A stretch of 12,876 nt of DNA, from the NCBI GenBank assembly GCA_947307285.1, contig CAMZIS010000014.1, forward strand, positions 1-12,876. Direction: 5' to 3'. The stretch's first letter is position 1; each line of letters begins with the position of its first letter. The DNA is from an uncultured Peptococcaceae bacterium (lineage in GTDB: Bacteria > Bacillota > Dehalobacteriia > UBA4068). The notes below the pieces were generated by a model. That model worked only from the letters and a program-made list of their open reading frames with translations. It was not told the DNA's origin and made no database searches. A program made the translations under genes and the position numbers. Positions 1-6,631 of the stretch are shown here, in pieces.

Positions 1-1
1 G

Positions 2-613
2 AACGATCTGGATCATGACGGATACAGGCTGGCCCTGCTTTATACCGATATCCCCGGTTTTTACGAGCCCCTGGGCTTCACCTGCTGCTATGGCCTGAGG
101 CGGCTGCGCTTTGCGGCGGCGGCCGGAAGCGACGCCTTTGCCAGGCGGGAGCCCGACGCGGAAACGATCGCGCATTGCGATAAAGTGTACCGGAGCATGT
201 GCCGCAGCTTCGACGGCTATGTGCTGCGCTCTCATGACAACTGGCTAACCTATAGCGGCGACTGGCTGACCGACAAGCGCAACGGGCTTTATGTGGGCGA
301 TAACGCTTATATCCTGACCGACGTGAGTGAAGAGACTTTCGCCGTTAAAGAGATCGGCTTCGCGGACGGTGAGGCATTGACGCAGGCCCTGGCCTGCTGC
401 GCTCATCTGGCCGCGGCCCAGGGATATCCCGGCTTCACCTGGGACGCGCCGGAGAGCGCTCCCCTGCCCCCTCAGGCGGAAGAGACCAGGCGTCCCTGGG
501 TCATGGCCCGCGTCACCGGACAGGGCGAGGTGACCTCCCCGGACGCCGCCGCGGCCACCCGGAAGCTGCTGGGCGCGCCTGATCCGCGGCTGTGGGTGGG
601 CGAGATCACCTGA
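2..613 (+). CDS. GNAT family N-acetyltransferase, Eis-like, 5' end cut off by window
   Basis: The last 203 residues of a protein whose start lies left of the window; the frame is open from base 2 to the TGA at 611-613. The first visible residues contain LLYTDIPGFYEPLGF, which fits the end of a GNAT acetyl-CoA binding fold (the alanine/leucine strand followed by the 'FYEPLGF' helix-strand motif). About 165 residues follow this point, far more than a minimal GNAT needs. That part (Y..M...FDGYVLRS.DNW, then a stretch ending KEIGFADGEALTQAL) resembles the second GNAT-like half of Eis-type acetyltransferases, without room for their third, sterol-carrier-like domain. Family knowledge: such enzymes transfer acetyl from acetyl-CoA to amines; the substrate here is not predictable. 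It ends 65 nt before ychF, on the same strand. The GNAT call is good; the Eis-like call is inference from pattern only. Confidence 0.75.
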   Translation, partial: NDLDHDGYRLALLYTDIPGFYEPLGFTCCYGLRRLRFAAAAGSDAFARREPDAETIAHCDKVYRSMCRSFDGYVLRSHDNWLTYSGDWLTDKRNGLYVGDNAYILTDVSEETFAVKEIGFADGEALTQALACCAHLAAAQGYPGFTWDAPESAPLPPQAEETRRPWVMARVTGQGEVTSPDAAAATRKLLGAPDPRLWVGEIT

Positions 614-618
614 GATTA

Positions 619-651
619 TTGACTTTGTAAAACTCTGCTGACAGATATGAT
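619..651 (+). promoter_or_regulatory. possible sigma-70 type promoter for ychF
   Basis: The 65-nt gap before ychF is locally AT-rich. It holds TTGACT at 619-624 (five of six matches to a -35 box). Downstream are AGATAT at 643-648 (18-nt spacing, poor -10) and the better -10-like TATGAT at 646-651 (but 21-nt spacing). Neither combination is ideal, so this is only a candidate; ychF could also be read through from the acetyltransferase gene. Confidence 0.25.
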
Positions 652-678
652 AAACGACAGGTCCAAGGAGGGACGAGC

Positions 679-1773
679 ATGGCATTATCCTGCGGTATCA
701 TCGGCCTGCCCATGACGGGTAAGACCACCTTTTTCAATCTGCTGACCGGAGCGGGGGCGGAGACCAGCGCATTTTTCAGCGGCAAGACCTCCACCAACAC
801 CGGCTGCTGCCAGATACCCGACGAGCGGGTGGACTGGCTGTCCGGTCTGTTCAAGCCCAAGAAGACCACCTACGCCCAGGTAGAGATGATCGACATCCCA
901 GGCCTGGTGCGGGGTGCCTCCCAGGGCCAGGGCAGCGGCAACGAGTTCCTCTCCGCCGTACGGGAAGCAGACCTGCTGTGCCATATCGTGCGGGCCTTCG
1001 AAAACGCCGACGTGCTGCACGCTGAAGACAGCATCGACCCCATGCGGGACATCTCCATCATCAACACCGAGCTGCTCTTCGCCGACCTGCAGATGATCGA
1101 GACACGGCTCTCCCACATCAACGGCGGCTCCCGCAAGAAATTGGAGCATCCCCTGGAGGAGCAGGCCCTGCTGAAATGCCAGGAAACGCTGATGGAAGAA
1201 AAGCCCCTGAAGCTGCTGCAGCTGGACGAGGAGGAACAGGAGGCCCTGCGCCACATCACCTTCCTTACCAACAAGCCGCTGCTGATCGTCATCAACGTGG
1301 ATGAAGCCCAGATGAGCTCCGGCGACTATCCCCAAAAGGAGCAGGTGGAAGCCTACTGCAAGGAGCAGGGCTACGAGCTGATAACCGTCTGCGCCAAAAG
1401 CGAGGAGGAGATCAGCGAGCTGGACGCCGAGGACCGGGAGCTGTTCATGGAGGAGCTGGGCATCAGCGAGCCGGGCATCAACCGCATCGCCAAGGCGGTC
1501 TACGCCCAGCTGGGGCTCATTTCCTTCCTCACCGCCGGCGAAGACGAGGTCAAGGCCTGGACCATCCGCAAAGGACTGCCGGCCAAGAAAGCTGCGGGCA
1601 AGATCCATTCCGACATCGAGCGGGGCTTCATCCGCGCCGAGACCGTGGCCTTCGACGACCTGAAGAACTGCGGCTCCATGGCCGCGGCCCGGGACAAGGG
1701 CTGCTTCCGCCTGGAGGGCAAGGAATACATCGTAGCCGACGGCGATGTCATCAATTTCCGCTTTAACGTGTGA
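679..1773 (+). CDS. ychF: Ribosome-associated ATPase YchF/OLA1 family
   Basis: A 364-residue protein, the usual length for YchF (about 363-368). YchF is an Obg-family P-loop ATPase that binds ribosomes and has been linked to stress responses. Visible motifs: P-loop GLPMTGKTT at residues 9-17; G3 motif DIPGLVRGAS from residue 72; N206-V-D-E209, the altered G4 motif (NVDE rather than NKxD) that gives YchF its ATP preference; then a coiled-coil region. A C-terminal TGS domain follows, with FLTAGEDEVKAWTIRKG, IERGFIRAETVAF and the ending GDVINFRFNV, all family hallmarks. The ATG at 679 is preceded by AAGGAGGG at 665-672 with about 7 nt spacing. The P-loop is unusual: the almost invariant NVGKS of the family is MTGKT here. 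The next gene starts 14 nt after the stop, so the two are probably co-transcribed. Identification is very secure. Confidence 0.97.
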   Translation: MALSCGIIGLPMTGKTTFFNLLTGAGAETSAFFSGKTSTNTGCCQIPDERVDWLSGLFKPKKTTYAQVEMIDIPGLVRGASQGQGSGNEFLSAVREADLLCHIVRAFENADVLHAEDSIDPMRDISIINTELLFADLQMIETRLSHINGGSRKKLEHPLEEQALLKCQETLMEEKPLKLLQLDEEEQEALRHITFLTNKPLLIVINVDEAQMSSGDYPQKEQVEAYCKEQGYELITVCAKSEEEISELDAEDRELFMEELGISEPGINRIAKAVYAQLGLISFLTAGEDEVKAWTIRKGLPAKKAAGKIHSDIERGFIRAETVAFDDLKNCGSMAAARDKGCFRLEGKEYIVADGDVINFRFNV

Positions 1774-1787
1774 CAGGAGGTAGGCAC

Positions 1788-2141
1788 ATGAGCTTCAATC
1801 CCAACTATATCCCGGATTTCAACGACAAGCAGGCGGCGGAAGCCACCGCCGACCGGGACCGCATCATGAACAAGATCGCCGCCGCGGCCCGGGACGGGGT
1901 GGACCCCAAGAGCCAGGCCGCCATGGAGCTGGTGGACGAATACCGCTTCGGCTTCATCGACAAATGGATGTATAAATCCACGCCCATCATCTTCTTCGGT
2001 CTGTCCGCCGTGGTGGAGGACAACCGCCCGGACAAGCTGGCCTACGACGCCTACGGCGAAGGCACCGCCCTGTGGCTGAAGACCGCCTTCCGCGCCTATT
2101 ACTACTATGCCAAGGGCCAACCCATTCCTGACGATTTTTGA
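1788..2141 (+). CDS. Small free-standing TipAS-like domain protein
   Basis: A 117-residue soluble protein. The ATG at 1788 is chosen because AGGAGG lies at 1775-1780 with 7 nt spacing; an in-frame GTG at 1770 overlaps the ychF stop and has no such site. The region from about residue 25 (ARDGVDPKSQAAMELVDEY) through DKWMYKSTP to YDAYGEGTALWLKTAFRAYY resembles the all-helical TipAS ligand-binding domain: the G-x-D-P-x-S turn, a helix with paired aromatics, then 'D.YGEGTA..L..A...Y'. In TipA/Mta/SkgA-type regulators this domain follows a MerR-type DNA-binding domain and binds thiopeptides or other drugs. Here no DNA-binding domain is present. It lies in an apparent operon behind ychF and ends about 30 nt before a terminator hairpin. 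That it is a real gene is secure; the TipAS assignment is moderate and rests on pattern recognition. Any role in ligand binding or sequestration is inference. Confidence 0.7.
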   Translation: MSFNPNYIPDFNDKQAAEATADRDRIMNKIAAAARDGVDPKSQAAMELVDEYRFGFIDKWMYKSTPIIFFGLSAVVEDNRPDKLAYDAYGEGTALWLKTAFRAYYYYAKGQPIPDDF

Positions 2142-2170
2142 TACCAACCGATACGCCATAACCGCGACAA

Positions 2171-2201
2171 AAAAGCAGACGCATTCAGCGTCTGCTTTTC
2201 T
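2171..2201. terminator. Bidirectional intrinsic terminator between converging operons
   Basis: A perfect 8-bp stem GCAGACGC (2175-2182) / GCGTCTGC (2188-2195) with a 5-nt loop ATTCA, extended by four A-T pairs (2171-2174 with 2196-2199). A T-rich tail follows on the plus strand, and a run of six T follows on the minus strand. It sits 29 nt past the TipAS-like gene and 24 nt past the EamA gene that ends at 2225, so it can end transcription from both sides. Confidence 0.9.
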
Positions 2202-2224
2202 TATCGGGCTTTGCGTTCGTCCTG

Positions 2225-3088
2225 CTAATCCGTTTCTTTCACGAAGCGGTTTTCGATGAAGACCGCGATCAGAAGCACCACCCAGCCGATGGCGCCGTAC
2301 ACCGTGGGCAGCTCCCGCACCAGCAGAAAGGCCCAGACCGGGGTGAGGATGAACTCCCAGGCTCCGAGGATGCTGGCCTTTTGCGGGCCCACCTTGCGCA
2401 CGCCCATCATGTAGAAGATATAGCCGCCGGACAACTGGACCAGTCCCAGGAACAGCACGTAGGGGATGGCGGACAGCTCGATATGTATGTGGTAGCTGGG
2501 CCACAGCAGCAGCGCGGTGAGTATGAGCACGCCCGCCGCCAAATTGAGCAGGGCGATGGTGGACAGATAGCCGCCGGCCCGCACCCGGTTCAGACTGACG
2601 CTGACCCCGGCAAAGGCCAGGCCCGCGCCTACGCCGAACAGGTTGCCCATGAAATTGGTGCCGGTGTTGGGCTCACAGAGGATGATGATGATGCCGGCGA
2701 GCATGATGACGATAGGCACCAGCCGGCGCAGGCTGGGCCGCTTATGCCGGAAAATCCAGTTGCCCAGGCAGATGAACAGCGGCGTGGTGAACTGCAGGGC
2801 CAGTGCGTTGGCCGCGGTGGTGAAGCGGATGGCGCAGAGGATGCACAGCACCAGTCCCGTGAAGGAGGCGATCAGCAGCAGCAGCCAGCGGTCCCAGACG
2901 ATCTTTTTGGGACGCAGGAAAGGCAGCAGTACCAATCCGGCCAGCATGGAACGGACGCCGGGCAGCAGGATGGCGTCCATCTGGAAGCTCTTGGTAACGC
3001 CGCCGGCGGTGGAAAAGAGGAAGGCGGAAATGAAGACCAGCCATTCGCCGGGCAGGCGGTCGATGAGGGCAGCGATTTTCTTGAACAT
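2225..3088 (-). CDS. EamA-family (drug/metabolite transporter superfamily) permease, distal copy
   Basis: A 287-residue very hydrophobic protein with about ten predicted membrane segments in two EamA-type halves. It would be an inner-membrane carrier for small metabolites; the substrate cannot be read. Recognisable features are an N-terminal LPGEWLVFISAFLFSTAG segment, the ITAAN-like turn FTTAANALALQFTTPL in the middle of repeat 1, and CEPNTGTNFMGN at the junction of the repeats. The start is placed at the ATG at 3088 (protein begins MFKKIAALI), because AGGAAA at 3097-3102 gives 8 nt spacing and the start falls 4 nt after the upstream stop. An ATG at 3109 would add seven residues and overlap the neighbour by 17 nt with no good ribosome site. 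It is the last gene of the leftward run and is clearly paralogous to the gene before it. Confidence 0.9.
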   Translation of the reverse strand: MFKKIAALIDRLPGEWLVFISAFLFSTAGGVTKSFQMDAILLPGVRSMLAGLVLLPFLRPKKIVWDRWLLLLIASFTGLVLCILCAIRFTTAANALALQFTTPLFICLGNWIFRHKRPSLRRLVPIVIMLAGIIIILCEPNTGTNFMGNLFGVGAGLAFAGVSVSLNRVRAGGYLSTIALLNLAAGVLILTALLLWPSYHIHIELSAIPYVLFLGLVQLSGGYIFYMMGVRKVGPQKASILGAWEFILTPVWAFLLVRELPTVYGAIGWVVLLIAVFIENRFVKETD

Positions 3089-3092
3089 AGCT

Positions 3093-3983
3093 TCACTTTC
3101 CTGCCCCATCCGGGACAGAGGTCTTCTCAGCTTGGTTATCCAAAAACAGGTTCAGCAGCAGTCCGGCCAGGATCAGCAGCCAGCCGATGAAACCGAACAG
3201 CGTAGGCATATCGGACAAAAACAGAAGCGTCCACACCGGGGCCAGCAGAAATTCGCCCAGAGCCAGCATGGAGCAGCGGAACAAAGGCAGCTTGGCCAGG
3301 CCCACGCCGTAGAGGAAATACGGTATCACCTGCTGGCTCACGGCCATCACCAGCAGCATCAGCCAGATGTAGGCAGTGAAGCTCCGCGCTTCACTGAGGG
3401 ACGCGGGCTGCAGGATGAGGATGACGGCCAGGATGAAGGGACAGGAAAACAGATTGGCCAGGCAGAGATGGCTGATGCGCTTCTCGTAGGGTATGGCGTT
3501 GTAATTCACGGCAAAACAGGCAAAAGCCGCCCCGGCCAGCAGGCCCATGAAATTGCCGAACTGATTGGTGCCGGTCTTGGGCTCGATGACGATGACGAGG
3601 ATGCCGGCCAGCAGCAGCAGTACGGAGGGTATATAGCGGCGGTTGAGCTTTTTCGCCTTGATGCAGGTCAGGGCGAATATCCACAGCGGCGAAGAATAAT
3701 AAAGCGCCGTGGCGTTGGCCGCCGCGGTGTAGCGGGAGGACAGCACGTAGAGCATGCTGATGCAGGCGAAGGAGGGCAGCAGGATGAACAGCCGGGGCCC
3801 GGCCTTGATATCGCTGCGCTTGAAGAAGGGCAGCAGGATGACGCCTGCCATAAGATTGCGGAAGCAGGGCAGGACCATGGGGTCGATGGTCACCAGCTTT
3901 ACCAGGAAGGGCGACAGGCTCCACAGCACGGCGGCGATCAGCACCGCCGCGGTGCCCGGCATTCTTTCGATAAATCTGCCCAC
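3093..3983 (-). CDS. EamA-family (drug/metabolite transporter superfamily) permease, proximal copy
   Basis: A 296-residue hydrophobic protein with about ten predicted membrane segments and two EamA repeats. It shares the signatures of the next gene: YTAAANATALYYSSPL in repeat 1, EPKTGTNQFGNFMG at the repeat junction, and a similar ending (L..DMPTLFGFIGWLLILAGLLLN). It ends in a short charged tail. The start is the GTG at 3983: AGGAG at 3990-3994 is 6 nt away, while the in-frame TTG at 3987-3989 touches that site and cannot be the start. It begins 16 nt after the ispE stop, and its own stop is 4 nt before the next EamA gene, which suggests translational coupling. Family members carry amino acids, nucleosides, sugars or drugs; the substrate here is unknown. 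A heteromeric transporter made by the pair is possible but unproven. Confidence 0.9.
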   Translation of the reverse strand: MGRFIERMPGTAAVLIAAVLWSLSPFLVKLVTIDPMVLPCFRNLMAGVILLPFFKRSDIKAGPRLFILLPSFACISMLYVLSSRYTAAANATALYYSSPLWIFALTCIKAKKLNRRYIPSVLLLLAGILVIVIEPKTGTNQFGNFMGLLAGAAFACFAVNYNAIPYEKRISHLCLANLFSCPFILAVILILQPASLSEARSFTAYIWLMLLVMAVSQQVIPYFLYGVGLAKLPLFRCSMLALGEFLLAPVWTLLFLSDMPTLFGFIGWLLILAGLLLNLFLDNQAEKTSVPDGAGK

Positions 3984-3989
3984 GGACAA

Positions 3990-3994
3990 CTCCT
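3990..3994 (-). promoter_or_regulatory. Ribosome binding site fixing a GTG start
   Basis: AGGAG read on the minus strand, 6 nt from the GTG at 3981-3983. It excludes the longer TTG start at 3987-3989 for the proximal EamA gene. Confidence 0.75.
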
Positions 3995-3999
3995 AAAGA

Positions 4000-4863
4000 T
4001 CATTCCGGTAAACGGTCGGTGGTACGTACTACGTGGCAGGCTCCGCTGTGCAGGCGGATGGACATGGCCCGGGCGGTCATCTGCGCCAGCTGCCGGTTGG
4101 GGCAAAGGGCCCATACCACGCCTCCGCTGCCGCTCAGGTGAGCGCAGGCGCTGGTATCGGCGCAGGCCTCCTGCACCTCGCGCAGGCGGCGATAAAGACG
4201 GAAGGCGGGCTCCTCCAGCATATTCACGCTATGCCGGCGGATCTCGCTTTTGTCGCCGGAAAGCACGGCCCGGGTCAGAGCGTCGATATTGCCGGGAGCA
4301 TCTTCCGGCGCTTTGTCAAAGGCGGCGTACACTTTGGCCGTGGACACCGGGATGGCCGGGTCCACCAGTATCAGGTCGTACTCGCACTCAGCCGCCAGAG
4401 GGGTGACGCGCTCGCCCGCGCCTTCCACCAGAGCCAATCCGCCGTGGAGGCAAAAAGGCACGTCCGCGCCGACCTTCATGCCGATATCGCACAGCCGGTC
4501 CAGGGGCAAACCAAGCCCCAGCAAACGGTCGGCGCCCCGCAGCACGGCAGCCGCGTCAGCGCTGCCGCCGCCCAGGCCCGCCGCCACGGGTATCTTTTTT
4601 TCGATCTCTATCAGCAGGCTCTGGGTGAGCCCCCGCTCCGCTTTCAAGGCCTGCCATGCACGGAGGGCCAGGTTGGGCCCATCGTCCGGCAAAGGGGGAG
4701 AGCAGCGGCATTCGTCCTTTTCCGCCAGGGTCAAACGCAGGACGTCGCACAGGTCCACCGTCTGCATGAGCGACCGGAGCAGATGATAACCGTCCTCCCG
4801 TTTGCCCACTATCTCCAGTCCCCAGTTGATCTTGGCCGGCGCTTTGATCTCCAGGCTATCCAT
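4000..4863 (-). CDS. ispE: 4-diphosphocytidyl-2-C-methyl-D-erythritol kinase
   Basis: A 287-residue GHMP-family kinase of the MEP isoprenoid pathway. It phosphorylates 4-diphosphocytidyl-methylerythritol at the 2-hydroxyl using ATP, in the cytoplasm. Visible motifs: APAKINWGLEIVGKREDGYH at residues 8-27, with catalytic Lys11; the glycine-rich ATP loop PVAAGLGGGSADAAA at about 92-106; VGADVPFCLHGG with the probable catalytic Asp134; and the C-terminal GHMP loop AHLSGSGGVVWAL. Length matches the family (about 280-300). The ATG at 4861-4863 has GAGGAG just upstream on the minus strand. It starts 21 nt after nadE stops and is followed 16 nt later by the first EamA gene, so it lies within the leftward operon. 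It is diagnostic of an organism using the MEP rather than the mevalonate route. Identification is secure. Confidence 0.97.
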   Translation of the reverse strand: MDSLEIKAPAKINWGLEIVGKREDGYHLLRSLMQTVDLCDVLRLTLAEKDECRCSPPLPDDGPNLALRAWQALKAERGLTQSLLIEIEKKIPVAAGLGGGSADAAAVLRGADRLLGLGLPLDRLCDIGMKVGADVPFCLHGGLALVEGAGERVTPLAAECEYDLILVDPAIPVSTAKVYAAFDKAPEDAPGNIDALTRAVLSGDKSEIRRHSVNMLEEPAFRLYRRLREVQEACADTSACAHLSGSGGVVWALCPNRQLAQMTARAMSIRLHSGACHVVRTTDRLPE

Positions 4864-4884
4864 GGTATCGCTCCTCTTCCCTGC

Positions 4885-6609
4885 TCACAGGGCGCCCAGC
4901 AGGCGCGCTTTCAGGTTGCGATAGGCATTACTGTAATAGACCGCGCCCTGGGACTCGGGATGTTCTTCGCCGAAAGGACGGGCCGACAGGGCCAGCAGGG
5001 GCGGCGCCTGGATGCGCTTGGCGATGGCCGTGCCCTGATACAGACGCCACCAGCGTTCCAAGTCCTCGATGAAAGCGGCGGCCGTAGGGAAATTCCTGCG
5101 GCAGAGGCCGGGCTCGCAGCCCAGGACGGATTCCAGATCGCCCTGCTCGTAATGGAAAAGGGCGTGATAGATATCAGCGTTGCGCTCCACCCAGTAGGCC
5201 AACAGATAGTCGTGATAGGCGTAGATCAACGGGTCGCCCAGACCTTTGGTGACGTCGTGATTCTCGGACAGCTCGGCCGAGGGACGGATGGCCGCGATCT
5301 CATCCAAAGGAGCATCTGGATACATGGTCTGGAAATAGGAGGATGCGCGGTAGACCTGATGCTTCCACAGGTCGGCCTGGGCGGCGAAGGCGCCGGCCAG
5401 ATCCCCGTAGAAGGTGGCGTAGCCCACGGACAGCTCGGCCTTGTTGCCGTTGCAGGTAAAGATGCCGCCCACGGCAGCCGCCGCGGCAGCCAGGATGCGG
5501 CAGCGTTCCCGGGCCTGGATGTTTTCTTTGACGCTGCCCGAGAACTCCAGCGGCCGGCTTTCCCCGCCGGCGCTTTGGACCGGATTCTGCGCAAAGTTTT
5601 CCAGCAGCTCGTCCACGCCTTTTTGGATGGGCATGACCGCGAAATTGGTGCCCAGGCCCTTGGCCATGCCTGCGGCCAGGGACTTGGTCTCGTTGCTGTT
5701 GAAGCGGCTGGGCATGCTGATCAGGTAAACGTTCTGGGGTCCCAGGGCCTTGCTGTAGATGCAGGAGGCCAGGGCGGAATCTATGCCGCCGGAAATACCG
5801 ATGACGGCCTTATTGCAGCCGATGGAGGACATGAACTCACGCACGCCGCTGACCAGCACTTCGCCCAGGAGCTGATCGCCGGTGAGGGCGGTGGATATAT
5901 CGCCGCCTTCGCTGCTCCAGATATACAGGCCCTCTTTCAGATAGTCGCCCCGGGCGCGCAGGATATCCTGTCCGTCCCGGAAAAAGCTGCCGCCGCCGAA
6001 CAGATAGTAGGCCTTGCCGCTGTTCTGCAGACTGAAGCTGTTCACGGAGATGAAGGGCCGGGGCAGACGGGCGGGCAGGATGGGCTTGTCCGGACGGTAA
6101 GGCCGGTTGGTTATATCGATGATCAGATCGACTTCGTTGCTCTTATAGGGGAAAACGCGTTTACGCCAGTCGCCCAGCAGGAAACCGACGCGGCAGGGCT
6201 GGCCCTCGATAGTCATTTCATATACGTGAGAGCTGCGGCTGGGCGCGAACATATCGTAGGCGCCGGCGATGTAGCTGTCTCCCATGGGGGCGCTCAACTG
6301 CTTCAGCTCGCCGTCTCTGGCCATAAAGACCGTATTATAGAACTGGTTTTCCCGCTGGTCAAAATTGCCGAAAATGACGGTGATATCACGGCATTGAGCG
6401 GCGATGCGGTAGCCGCTTTCCCGGCATTCCCGGAGGAAGGCCCGGTTTTTCATTTTGTAATCCAAAAAGCGTCCGCTGATGGACAGCTCCGGGAAAATAA
6501 TCATCTCCGCCCCGGCCGCCTTGGCCTCGGCGATCAGGGACAGCATCTTTTCCGTATTTTCGGCTGGCGCGCCGGGCTTGACCGCCAGCTGGGCGATAGC
6601 TATCGACAT
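4885..6609 (-). CDS. nadE: NAD+ synthase with N-terminal nitrilase-like domain that appears to lack its catalytic Cys
   Basis: A 574-residue two-domain protein that makes NAD from nicotinic acid adenine dinucleotide, ATP and an amino donor. Residues 1-250 are nitrilase-like: it opens with MSIAIAQLAV, has the first catalytic-triad residue Glu41 in FPELSISG, and SVNSFSLQNSGKAYYLFGGGS later. The usual catalytic stretch (G..ICED.W) reads VGFLLGDW at 141-148 with no cysteine, and the usual triad Lys context is also not recognisable near residues 100-110. Residues 251-574 are the synthetase domain, with the PP-loop SGGIDS at 273-278, NKAELSVGYATFYGD and PSAELSE. The glutaminase half may therefore be inactive and the enzyme ammonia-dependent (inference). 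The ATG at 6609 is preferred: GAGG at 6617-6620 has 7 nt spacing; the longer frame begins at a TTG with no support. It lies 22 nt after dapL. Confidence 0.93.
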   Translation of the reverse strand: MSIAIAQLAVKPGAPAENTEKMLSLIAEAKAAGAEMIIFPELSISGRFLDYKMKNRAFLRECRESGYRIAAQCRDITVIFGNFDQRENQFYNTVFMARDGELKQLSAPMGDSYIAGAYDMFAPSRSSHVYEMTIEGQPCRVGFLLGDWRKRVFPYKSNEVDLIIDITNRPYRPDKPILPARLPRPFISVNSFSLQNSGKAYYLFGGGSFFRDGQDILRARGDYLKEGLYIWSSEGGDISTALTGDQLLGEVLVSGVREFMSSIGCNKAVIGISGGIDSALASCIYSKALGPQNVYLISMPSRFNSNETKSLAAGMAKGLGTNFAVMPIQKGVDELLENFAQNPVQSAGGESRPLEFSGSVKENIQARERCRILAAAAAAVGGIFTCNGNKAELSVGYATFYGDLAGAFAAQADLWKHQVYRASSYFQTMYPDAPLDEIAAIRPSAELSENHDVTKGLGDPLIYAYHDYLLAYWVERNADIYHALFHYEQGDLESVLGCEPGLCRRNFPTAAAFIEDLERWWRLYQGTAIAKRIQAPPLLALSARPFGEEHPESQGAVYYSNAYRNLKARLLGAL

Positions 6610-6631
6610 AAAAATACCTCGCTTTGACTGA

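Noticed and set aside
685..1608. A 307-codon minus-strand frame inside ychF
   Set aside because: Leu/Gly/Val/Gln-rich shadow of a secure gene, without its own ribosome site or known motif.
1770..1787. Longer GTG start for the TipAS-like gene, overlapping the ychF stop
   Set aside because: AGGAGG at 1775-1780 would fall inside the coding part; the ATG at 1788 is correctly spaced from it.
2643..4406. A 587-codon plus-strand frame opposite the two EamA genes and ispE
   Set aside because: Antisense shadow: low-complexity Gln/His/Gly/Arg content, no domain, and crosses three real genes.
4033..6627. An 864-codon open frame on the plus strand opposite ispE and nadE
   Set aside because: It lies fully antisense to two clearly identified genes, is rich in Gln, Gly, His and Ala as expected of a GC-rich shadow frame, and shows no recognisable domain. 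Strong codon bias at third positions explains the lack of stops.
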